Below, in pieces: positions 54,777 through 64,000 of a stretch of DNA of 64,000 nt; within the stretch, counting starts at the first letter, position 1, and the number at the start of each line of letters is the position of its first letter. The DNA comes from Bathymodiolus brooksi (Eukaryota > Mollusca > Bivalvia > Mytilida > Modiolidae). The stretch spans positions 97,369,689 through 97,433,688 of the forward strand of contig OY804578.1 of NCBI GenBank assembly GCA_963680875.1, in the 5' to 3' direction. A model generated the notes under the pieces. That model worked only from the letters and a program-made list of their open reading frames with translations. It searched no databases and was not told the DNA's origin. The translations under genes were made by a program, and so were the position numbers.

Positions 54777-55741
54777 CAGTACATACACAGGCATTTGTTT
54801 CATTCAAAAAATATATGCCCCATCCTCTTCCTTACTTCAAGGTAAACATCTACCCTTTCCCCCTTCCCCACTTCGCCTCAATATTTTTCGCTTATTTGTG
54901 ATCCTTTCGCTGACCCAATTATATCGTTACACTCCCGAGATATTTCTCTTTTCGACTGCCACATTTAAATATACCTATCCCGGGGCGGCCCCCCTCCCTA
55001 AAATTGGAAACAATATGATTTGTTAGCGTTAAATCGTGATTTTTCACACGAAATACCCCAAACATGTTCGCTCCTCCCTCCGCTCGGCGCAATTTTTTTA
55101 AGTGCGCCCCTCCCCCCTAACTTGAAATCCTGGATACACCCCTGCTACCGGGCCCCTCTCAGACGAATTGAACAAGAATAGTCAGCGAACGTGGCTTAGT
55201 GAAAATTTAATTCATTGAAACGGATACAGCCACTTCTGGTCCGGTTTAAATTGATTTAGAAAATAAAAAAAGTTGCTTTAAAAATCAAATGTCAGTAATT
55301 TGGAGTTGAACATATTTCTATAATCTGCATTGGAACAATTATCTGTATTTTAAAAGGCTTACTTTACATTTGAGAGGAGATGATCATGTGGCATTGTTAC
55401 ACATGGCCGGTCTAGAGAATTCCGAATGCATATGAAAAATCCAGCGCAAACCGGAAGTGGCTGTATCCGTTTCAATGACTTAAATTTTCACTAAGCCACT
55501 TTTGCTGACTATTCTTGTCCAATTCGTCTGAGGGGGGCCCGGTAGCGATATTTAAATGTGGCAGTCGAAAAGAAAAATATCTCGGGAGTGTAACGATATA
55601 ATTGGGTCAGCGAAAGGATCACAAATAAGGGAAAAATATTGAGGCGAAGTGGGGAAGGGGAAAAGGGTAGATGTTTACCTTGAAGTAAGGAAGAGGAGGG
55701 GGCATATAGTTTTGGAATGAAAGTGCCTGTGAGTACATATC
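54777..55741. repeat. Large palindrome with ~290-bp arms
   Basis: Left arm 54777-55243 (containing a 165-bp MITE) and right arm 55450-55741 are inverted copies; e.g. CTTCCTTACTTCAAGG / CCTTGAAGTAAGGAAG and CACTTCTGG.. / ..CCGGAAGTGG. Loop ~200 bp. Probably a fold-back transposon next to the EGF exon. Confidence 0.8.
54980..55144 (-). mobile_element. MITE (CAGGGG family) nested in the palindrome
   Basis: Minus orientation; ends CCGGGGCGG and CACCCCTG. Flanks CTATC / CTACC; the undisturbed right arm of the palindrome shows the empty site CGCTACCGGG. This gives a 5-bp duplication with one later change. Confidence 0.75.
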
Positions 55742-55998
55742 ATATTCTTATTCAGCAAATGGTTTACAATGATAAATTCTAGGTAACCGTACATGCAATG
55801 CTCGGTTACGTAATTAATAGAAATGCATACACAATGTCGGTGATGTCAATTTTTTAACGAATGTATTTGTTCATTCCTGACTACTTGACTAAAAAGTGCA
55901 TTTAGGGATAACATTTTAGATTTCTAATCTTGACCCAAGACATATTACCAAATAATTAATTGGAAGCACATCATGGAAAGTATTGTGGCAGAACAACC

Positions 55999-56195
55999 CA
56001 AGGGCGGATCCAGGATTTCAAGTTAGGGGAGGCGCACTTAAAAAAATTACGCCGAGCGGAGGGAGGCGCGAAAAATGTTAGGGTATTTCGTGTGAAAAAT
56101 CACGATTTTACGCCAAAAAAATCACATTTTTTCCAATTTTAGGGGGCGCGCGCCGGCTGCGCCCCCCCCCCCCCCCCCCCCTGGATCCGCCCCTG
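55999..56195 (+). mobile_element. MITE (CAGGGG family)
   Basis: Ends CAAGGGCGGATCC and GGATCCGCCCCTG, flanked by CAACC on both sides (55994-55998, 56196-56200); carries a poly-C run near the right end. Confidence 0.8.
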
Positions 56196-56199
56196 CAAC

Positions 56200-56930
56200 C
56201 AACACAATGTATCAATGGGATTCAAACTTTCACCTATATATATATTGCAAATGACATCTCAAGTTGACAAGTTCGTTCACAAGGAAACTGAGTGACACAC
56301 TATTCTCTCTTATTCGCCCTATGATTTAGAAACCCCGTTGTGCATATATTATTGTTACGTTTATAATGAATAAATATGGAAGTCAGTTATCGATGTATAT
56401 ATATATTAATATTATAATTTTCAAAGCACAAACGAATATTAATTACTTATAAAACTCAACACATATATAGTATGCGTGTTTCTACTAATGTAGCAGCCTT
56501 TAATCATAGATCAAATACACATTTTTAAACAATAATGCCCAGAATATAGGCATCAATATTCATCAGTATACATTGTACATCACAAGAGACATGTCATAAA
56601 TATCTATAAAAGACAAATACACCTGTTATTTTGCAGTTAAGATATCACCAATAACAATGTTAATAGATGGGTGGGGTTGAGTTAACAAAAATAAATACAG
56701 TAATTCGTGCTGCTACTACTATTGTCAAACTTCAAATAATTCATAAAACTACTTAAAAACCCAAATAACCTTAAATTGAACGAAATATTCAAGCACTACA
56801 TATCCTGTAGTCCATTATATTTTATTTGCGGGCCATTCATTTAAATACATTCGAACCGACCATTCTAATATTAGACCATGTGTAACATTAACGTTTTATA
56901 AATATAATATGATAATAGGTATTACCAATA
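56200..56930. other. AT-rich stretch, nothing recognised
   Basis: Short AT repeats only. Confidence 0.4.
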
Positions 56931-57035
56931 CAATACAATACAATACAATATATTTTATTCCAATTAAGGTCCCTCAAGGGGCAATAACAAATATACATTC
57001 ATAATTATATCAACAGTTACAACAATACAGAATGG
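56931..57035 (-). repeat. Probable LINE 3' tail with (TTGTA)n
   Basis: Minus-strand reading ends ...CCCCTTGAGGGACCTTAATT, GGAATAAAATATATTG and then five TATTG/TTGTA units, the form of a non-LTR 3' end with a short tandem tail. Confidence 0.45.
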
Positions 57036-57117
57036 AGACATATGTTCTTAAACAAGACAATTCTAACTATTTAAATGATATATGTTACAAAAAAAATATA
57101 AATAAATAAATAGGCTG

Positions 57118-57330
57118 TGTTCGGCAGCACGACCCGAGGAGAGGCAATGAGTAATGTATAGTTGCAGTGTATCGTATGGTTGAAGAATGGACTACATGTA
57201 TGCGATTACTTAGCTGGAGGAGACACCAGGGGACGAAGTCCAATATTTAAAAAAAAAATATTAACTCCGATATATGGACCTATAATTTTACGTCTCAATT
57301 TCATAGAAAATATTATTTCGGACAGGAGGA
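57118..57330. repeat. Dispersed repeat shared with 63225-63960
   Basis: Words GGGACGAAGTCCAATATTTA, TATATGGACCTATAATTTT and CTCAATTTCATAGAAAAT recur at 63230, 63766 and 63857. A further inverted partner lies at 59088-59190 (complement of 63865-63965). Confidence 0.55.
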
Positions 57331-57395
57331 GGAAGAAATGAAACTCTGTTTAATGATATTGTCAGTCCCGTGATATATGTTTAATCATAGGTACA

Positions 57396-58395
57396 TTGGT
57401 TATTATAAATCTAGCAGATAAATAATCTAAAATCTAAAAGATTTGAAAAAGTAGGATCTTATCTAAAATCTAAAATCTAAAAGATTTGAAAAAGTAGCAT
57501 CTTATCTAAAATCTAAAATCTATAATCTAAAATCTAAAAGATTTTGCAGTCCATGTACGCACTCTCCAGGACGGTTACTAAATAAGCATCCATAAGGAAA
57601 TCATATACTGGGTTGATTACTTATTAATAGCTTTATTATATGTTAATATATCATTTCTTTTTTTTATCGTGTTATATTAAAGGTAAACAACTCTGGAGCA
57701 GCGAAAGTTGCCGGAATATTTGACGAAAAAAAATAATTAAAAATATAAAAATCCAATTACCAGCAATATTCATGCACGTACGCCTTCCTCAATCACTCAT
57801 CTCGATGTCTATACAAAAACTATATACAAATCGGTCGTCTTTTGCGCAATCGGCGAGGTTTTCGCGACCGGGTGCTTCACTTTCAATTATGGCCAACTTA
57901 TGCAAGAAAAGATAACTCTGTACTGGTTCCCGATCCTCTTCTCTCTATCTGTCGTTCTGAAACACAAATTACCAGTACCAGTTTATTGATCTTAGAAAAC
58001 GTGCCGTTTTCAAACTGAAAAAGATTGAAATAAGGAAAAATATGACTGAATCAAAGGAAAAACCGTTAACCACTTGGTTGATGAAAAATATTGTTAAAGG
58101 TGATGGTTCTGAATACCTAGATTTTGAAGAAATATCTTCAAAACTGACATCCATCTTACCAAAAAAAAAGTTGGGACTTAAAACTTTTCAGTAATGTTGA
58201 AAGAAAAACAGGGCGCAGCAGAGGTAATTAGCAAAACGTAGCAGAACATGTTTGCAATTGATAGCTTTATATCTAACCCAATGACTATTCTCATTGCATC
58301 CTACTTTTTCAAATCTTTTTAGATTTTAGATAAGATCCTAGTTTTTCAAATCTTTTAGATTTTAGATTATTTATCTGCTAGATTTATAATAACCA
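57396..58395. mobile_element. 1-kb element with long terminal inverted repeats
   Basis: Both ends begin TTGGTTATTATAAATCTAGC / TGGTTATTATAAATCTAGC and continue for ~110-150 bp of ATCTAAAATCTAAAAGATTTG-type tandem pieces. The interior contains a coding-like frame at 57961-58194. Confidence 0.75.
57961..58194 (+). CDS. Small open frame inside the inverted-repeat element
   Basis: 77 open codons, with an ATG at 58042 giving 50 residues: MTESKEKPLTTWLMKNIVKG, then DGSEYLDFEEISSKLTSILP, then KKKLGLKTFQ. Upstream of the ATG the frame continues (FIDLRKRAVFKLKKIEIRKN) from a possible acceptor ATTACCAG. Lys/Glu-rich with a helical look; not recognised. Could be a captured gene exon or the remnant of the element's own protein. 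Confidence 0.25.
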   Translation, partial: NTNYQYQFIDLRKRAVFKLKKIEIRKNMTESKEKPLTTWLMKNIVKGDGSEYLDFEEISSKLTSILPKKKLGLKTFQ

Positions 58396-59454
58396 GTGTA
58401 TATACATATTTTATGTGACAGTGATAGGAACTTTTATAAATATTTATTATACCCGTCACTATATTATGGTGGTGAATTGACATATTATGTATTTTATACT
58501 GTGGTGATAGTGACTTTTATGTATACTAGATAGTGACTTTTATATATATACTATATATTTTACGCGTCGTAATTATTATGGTGGTGGATTAACCTTCCTC
58601 TCATATTGAGGTGTGCCTTGATTGGCAGAAATTCGTCTACAGATACAGATACAGATTGCCAGCTTTTGACACATTCTCTCTGAAAATTGTTATAGCCGCT
58701 TCATAATTATCATCAGGCAATATTTCAACTTTTGAACAGTATCACAAATTAGGTCAGCTGATTTTCTTTTAAGATCAAATTTATTATCTAAATTTAATGC
58801 TAAAAAGTCGATATTTTTTCCATTTACAATAACTTCCCATCTACCTTCTTTCAATAATTTTCAATAATTTTATTTCTGTCATTATTTTATTACCATTGAC
58901 AATAAGTCCAGTGAAATGGCCAATAGTTATACATTCAAATGTAGTTGAAATTATAAAAAATCCACTTGGCAAACAAGAAGGTATATCAGTTCATGCCAGT
59001 ACATGCTCATTGTTTGAACTGCTTGGTAACTGAGTGAGTCTGAGTCTGAGACCATTTTATGCTATAATATCTTTGTGTTACTTTTTACCAATTAGGTGGT
59101 GTTATTTTTAAGCTTGATATTTTGTAAACAGGAAGAAATATTACTGTTCGGGAGCGTTTCAGGTTGCACCTGCCTCATATTATAATAGAGTAGAGGATCA
59201 AGGATTTTTGTGTTTTTAGAAATGGGCTTATATCGATCTCGGATTGAGTTTTTGGTAATGTTTGAAGTTGTTTAACACTGTTTATAATGAAAACGTCCCA
59301 CAAAAGTGATGAATTAAAAAAAAAATTAAAAAAGGGGAGGTCCACAAATCGGGTACCTATGTGTTTAATGGGCTAGAACATACTGCGATTTTGAGTCATT
59401 TTTTAATATTCATAACCGGAAGTAGTTCCAGAGTTTCAACTATAGGAGTAATAC
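58396..59454. other. AT-rich stretch with an inverted repeat partner
   Basis: 59088-59190 is the complement of 63865-63965 (GCGTTTCAGGTTGCACCTGC). Otherwise nothing supported. Confidence 0.4.
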
Positions 59455-59913
59455 CACTAAAGAATTCTCCATAGACTTCTATGTTAAATAAAAAAAAATT
59501 GAGCTTTCATACAGGATTCATCTTAAGTTTAATCTAAGTGACACTCATATCTCATGGAAGGGGTACCTAATTGGAAGCTTAACTCCGAAAATCAACATAC
59601 ATTTAATGGCATATAAGAAAAAACAGACAGTCTGAAGATGTCTACCGTCAAAAATCCTACTTTCACTTTCGATTTAACACAAATTCAGGTGGTTTCTTTC
59701 CAATGCAATCAATTTTTTATTTAAAACCACAAGGACATCAAATATGGACTTAAAATTATCCTAAAATATGTAGGTGTCTGCTGACATTCAGTATTTTGCA
59801 GTATCTAATCAGGTTTATTTTTTATCAAACAATGTAGGAATCCATTTTGTGTTTACGTACTACTTTCCCATACGTTCTTTTCGACTGTTACCCATGTTTA
59901 GTGGCAATACACC
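59455..59913 (+). mobile_element. MITE-like element, copy 1 of 3
   Basis: Ends GGAGTAATACCACTAAAG and TTTAGTGGCAATACACC, inverted relative to each other. About 460 bp, non-coding, ~95 per cent like copy 2. Confidence 0.7.
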
Positions 59914-61179
59914 TAAGAGCAATAAAAACTTGTTTCTCTAACCTTTTCCTTGCCTTATTTATATTCCTATACCAATATCCAGTCAAAAAAACTATATCAG
60001 GTATATGGCAGTCCAATATTTGAAAGAATTTATGTCCATATACAAAGGTACCTCCATGAAGCTTTTAAAGAAAAAATCTGATTTTTCAGCTGTTGAGTTC
60101 AGATTGTGAAATAACATGACAATGGCTTTTTATCTCAATATATTACAAGTATAAAGCTGATTTTCAACACAATAAGCAACTGATGACATGTAAATCTGCT
60201 TCATTTGTACATTTAACATCTAATTAATATGAAAAAAATTATTTTAAGCATACCCCCCCCCCCCCTTTTTTTTTTTTGGCCTCATAGAAATGATCTCACA
60301 ATATACTAAATTATGTTAATTCATGCTATGTTCCCATTAATTATGCATTGCAAGACATTAAATAAGACCTAATACCTAGATATTAAGCAAACATTACTTC
60401 AAACTGCCCAAAATTTGTAAAATTATGATTGTTGATTTTCAGATTTCTGTTATTTCTTGTGACCTGCAATTGTAATTTTCTTCAAAACTCAATAAATGAA
60501 TGTTTCTTGACAACTTTTGTTATGTTTCAAGTTAGCCGGATGCACAAATGTACATTTACAGTCAATTTATACTCTAAAAATATAAAATCCACATTAACAA
60601 TTTGAAAAATTAACAGTAAATGTCCAGTGACAAATGCAATTTTCCTGGGATCACTAAAATTACCTGGTTTTAAGTACATAATTCTGAAATAAAGCTGCTT
60701 TCTATAGCCTTATATTTTTTCATATGTACATTTTACATGTGTTCTAACTATAACTACCAAAATTCATGAGGAAAAATAAGTTGGATTATAAAATTTTCAA
60801 AAACGGTATCACCATATACCATATTTGAAGTCGACTAAATGCCGCAACATGAAATTTTTTAAATTCTTGATTTTTGCAATCTTTTTCCACATCATCTGCC
60901 CATTTACTACAAAAACACATTAAATCCACCAGTCTCAATAATTGTAGTCATAAATAAGTATAAAATTATATTTCAATACCCTCTGTGCATGTACATCTAG
61001 TGCATGGGGAATATTTTCCAAAATATTGCATAATATTCATATTGAAGCTGTAACATGACACCTTGATGTATTTTGTAACATTTTGGTGTGGAAAATGTCA
61101 AACTGGGTCTGTTGTGACTGTTCAAACCCAACTTGAGCATGGTACCATCAAAATTTAATTTCTTGTTTTTTGTCTAAAA
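59914..61179. other. Spacer between MITE copies
   Basis: AT-rich with C- and T-runs at 60250-60280; nothing recognised. Confidence 0.4.
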
Positions 61180-61648
61180 GGAGTAATACCACTAAAGAAT
61201 TCTCCATAGACTTCTATGTTAAATAAAAAAAAATTGAGCTTTCATACAGGATTCATCTTAAGTTTAATCTAAGTGACACTCATATCTTATGGAAGGGGTA
61301 CCTAATTGGAAGCTTAACTCCGAAAATCAACATACATTTAATGGCATATAAGAAAAAACAGACAGTCTGAAGATGTCTACCGTCAAAAATCCTACTTTCA
61401 CTTTCGATTTAACACAAATTCAGGTGGTTTCTTTCCAATGCAATCAATTTTTTATTTAAAACCACAAGGACATCAAATATGGACTTAACATTATCCTAAA
61501 ATATGTAGGTGTCTGCTGACATTCAGTATTTTGCAGTATCTAATCAGGTTTATTTTTTATCAAACGATGTAGGAATCCATTTTGTGTTTACTTACTATTT
61601 TCCCATACGTTCTTTTCGACTGTTACCCATGTTTAGTGGCAATACACC
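61180..61648 (+). mobile_element. MITE-like element, copy 2 of 3
   Basis: Same ends and body as 59455-59913, same orientation. Confidence 0.7.
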
Positions 61649-62224
61649 TATGCATACAACATTTTGATTAACGAGTTTATTACAAATCTATGAGTTGAAA
61701 AGAAGGTACGAAACGACCTGATACAAAACGACCAGGTTACGAAATGTCCTGCACCCTTCCAGATTACTGTGCATCCGATTTTCTGCAGATTTAACCATGT
61801 ATTGGTTTCCGGTGTATCATTTCCGGTGCAAGGAATTTAAGCCATTAGTGATATGGAAAAATATTGCTATTTCTACCATAGTTGGGACTTCGTCCCATAA
61901 TATGATAATACATGTAGGTGTTACCTAACTTGGGTCCAAGTACAATAAAAAAAATTAAACAATTATATGAGACAGGTGCTACCTGTAAGTGCCAACGAAG
62001 CACAATCCACATTATCTAATATTTAAATCATGTAAATTCTTGGGATGATTGAAATAGAAATTTTACTTACTTTTGTGTACATTTTGGAGTGTACTGTAGT
62101 ACTATACAATGTAAGGATGCTCTTTCCATCTATTGAAACAGGCACGGCCATGAATGCTCGCGAATCTGAAAATTATCTGCCAATTTCATGCTCATTCAGT
62201 GCATCAAAATAGTGTCGAGATATT

Positions 62225-62380
62225 TTGGGTGGAGATATATCGGGGACGACTTTTTTTAGGGCCGAGATATATCGGGGACATTAATAACCGGAAGTAGTTG
62301 CAGATTACCGATCATTCAGTGCATCAAAATAGTGTCTAGATTTTTTGGGCCGAGATATATCGGGGACGACTTTTAACATT
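62225..62380. repeat. Subrepeats with GAGATATATCGGGGACGACT
   Basis: Three copies here and two at 63425-63485, each preceded by TTTTGGGC or TTAGGGCC; the word CGAGATATATCG is palindromic. AATAACCGGAAGTAGTT follows twice and also occurs at 59412. Confidence 0.7.
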
Positions 62381-62538
62381 AATAACCGGAAGTAGTTCCA
62401 GATTACTGCGCATCCGATTTTCTGCAAATTTAACCCTAACCCGAATAATCCAGTCGTTATATTCCACTCACTATCGATCGCTTTGACTGTAGCAATCTAA
62501 TTAAAATTAGATTGTGACTATAGCGACCGCGGATAGAG

Positions 62539-62981
62539 GTGTAATACCACTAAAGAATTCTCCATAGCCTTCTATGTTAAATTAAAAAAAATTTGAGCTT
62601 TCATACAGAATTCATCTTAAGTTTAATCTAAGTGACACTCATATCTCATGGAAGGGGTACCTAATTGGAAGCTTAACTCCGAAAATCAACATACATTTAA
62701 TGGCATATAAGAAAAAACAGACAGTCTGAAGATGTCTACCGTCAAAAATCCTACTTTCACTTTCGATTTAACACAAATTCAGGTGGTTTCTTTTCAATGC
62801 AATCAATTTTTTTTTTTAAACCACAAGGACATCAAATATGGGCATAAAATTATCCTAAAATATGTAGGTTTCTGCTGGCATTCAGTATTTTGCAGTATTT
62901 ATTTTTTATCCAACAATGTAGGAATCCATTTTGTGTTTACTACTACTTTCCCGTTCTTTTCGACTGGTACTGGTAATACAC
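62539..62981 (+). mobile_element. MITE-like element, copy 3 of 3, with 6-bp flanks
   Basis: Ends GTGTAATACCAC and TGGTAATACAC; flanked by ATAGAG at 62533-62538 and 62982-62987. Body as the other two copies, with more deletions. Confidence 0.7.
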
Positions 62982-63015
62982 ATAGAGGGCGCTGAATTAT
63001 TCGAGTTAATTTAAC

Positions 63016-63089
63016 CCATTCTCTATCCAGAGTTGTTGTTCCTGTTACGCTGTGTAGTAGCAGGAACGACAACTCTGGATAGAGAATGG
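63016..63089. repeat. Hairpin with 29-bp arms
   Basis: CCATTCTCTATCCAGAGTTG and its complement; one mismatch, 16-base loop. Probably a small fold-back element or the terminal part of one. Confidence 0.8.
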
Positions 63090-63489
63090 ATTTAACCATG
63101 TATTGGTTTACGGTGTATCTTTTCCGGTGCATGAAATTTAAGCCATTAGTGATATGGATCTGGAATCAAAATATTGCTATCATAGTTGGGACTTCGTCCC
63201 ATAATATGATAATAGGTGTTACCTAACTTGGGACGAAGTCCAATAATTAAAAAAAAAAAAAAAAATATGGATTAGGCACAGCCTAAAGGCGAGCATCGCA
63301 TCTACGCATAGACATGTACATGTACAAATAGTAGTTTTGGGTTCTTTTCTTCATTATTCTTGATTAATTTTCTTTGTTCTCCATTTCGACTTACCCAGTT
63401 AATTCCATTGCAAAGGAGATTTTTTGGGCCGAGATATATCGGGGACGACTTTTATTTAGGGCCGAGCTATATCGGGGACGACCTTATTT

Positions 63490-64000
63490 AGGGGCGAAAC
63501 AAGAAGGTCTAACGATTGTCCATTTTTTAAATAAATTAATAATTTCGTGTAAAGAAGCTGTATGGGTTCCTTTCTAAATTGTTTTGTTATTTTTAAACTG
63601 GATAGTTATTTTTTATTCCAATTAATAGGCTATTTCCGGTGATTCACTCCGATTGTTCATTCTATGCTGAATCTTAGAATCCACTTCCGGTTGGTATTGA
63701 TTCATCTCCTTACATACATGTTGCTGTTTAGCTCGCATCTTGCGATGCTCGCTATTAACTCAGATATATGGACCTATAATTTTTTTTCGAAGTAGACCGG
63801 GGGGCGGATCCAGACTTTCTTAAAGGAGGAGAATAGGGGGACCCAAACCCAACTTCTCAATTTCATAGAAAATAATATGAGGCAGGTGCAACCTGAAACG
63901 CTCCGAAGAACAGGAATTTTCTTCATGTTTACAAAATATCAAGCTTAAAAATAACACCACCTAAAACTCCAAACTCCGGACAGTTTTCGTATCCGCTACC
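63490..64000. repeat. Mosaic of dispersed repeats at the window end
   Basis: 63490-63760 resembles 54070-54350 (AACGATTGTCCATTTTT, CGCATCTTGCGATGCTCGCT). 63798-63860 begins like the CAGGGG MITE (GGGGCGGATCCAG). 63860-63965 is the complement of 59088-59190. No gene seen. Confidence 0.5.

Noticed and set aside
54428..54901. 157-codon frame that overlaps the EGF exon
   Set aside because: Its first half is the TTTCG array and it reads the EGF exon in the wrong frame (one cysteine pattern lost). The phase-1 frame with eight cysteines is the better reading.
62732..62995. 87-codon frame in the third MITE copy
   Set aside because: Interrupted in the other two copies by ordinary differences; no domain.

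Overview
The window looks like AT-rich, intron-rich animal DNA, most likely from a mollusc. The evidence is GT-AG exons in introns of 0.3-5 kb, tRNA-derived SINEs whose tails carry the 'ATATTG(T/C)TGAAAGTGGCGTTAAAC' type of core and (in one copy) ACTC repeats, Penelope-like retroelements, LINE relics, fold-back MITEs and many minisatellites. No bacterial-style operon, rRNA or true tRNA gene is visible. The phylum is an inference from repeat style; the species is not resolved.

Layout. The dominant structure is a tandem segmental duplication. Copy A fills 1 to about 21606 (its left end may lie outside the window) and copy B fills about 24776-50317. They are separated by about 3.2 kb of repeat-rich spacer (21607-24775) and followed by unique, transposon-rich DNA (50318-64000). 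Each copy holds, in order: the last exon of a receptor gene (transmembrane segment plus cytoplasmic tail; 465-1108 in A, a damaged version at 25187-25777 in B), a large repeat-filled spacer with a candidate two-exon micro-gene and a C2H2 zinc-finger pseudogene on the minus strand, and then the 5' exons of the next receptor gene.

The receptor genes. Gene A exons: 14161-14216 (signal peptide), 15256-15570 (V-type Ig domain), 17298-17417 (Ser/Thr/Glu-rich stalk), 20680-20739 (acidic linker). Gene B exons: 45327-45382, 47052-47363, 48983-49075, 49397-49456, then an EGF-like/laminin-type exon at 54575-54715. Every internal exon is a multiple of three and has phase 1 on both sides, and the terminal exon also starts in phase 1. 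This suggests a tandem family of secreted or single-pass receptors built as signal - Ig - stalk - EGF - TM - tail. The tail has a Tyr cluster with YxNx and YxxM. The two Ig exons differ mainly by amino-acid-changing substitutions although the flanking introns are very similar, while the signal exons differ only at synonymous sites. Gene A lacks a visible EGF exon, and its expected terminal exon (25187) has lost the splice acceptor and TM segment.

Mobile DNA. Because most of the window is present twice, empty and filled sites can be compared directly: three Penelope-like insertions, a nested LINE/fold-back cluster, a MITE inside a SINE, a 3.8-kb block with an 88-copy 35-bp minisatellite, and a tRNA-SINE with a 13-bp target duplication are each in one copy only. 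A family of ~150-bp repeats carries a hammerhead-ribozyme-like core, one of them interrupted by a 937-bp element with an 8-bp target duplication and a fragment of a PHD-like zinc finger. A 34-bp scrap of the Penelope reverse transcriptase lies exactly at the downstream break of copy B, suggesting template switching. All comparisons are by eye; identities and counts are approximate.
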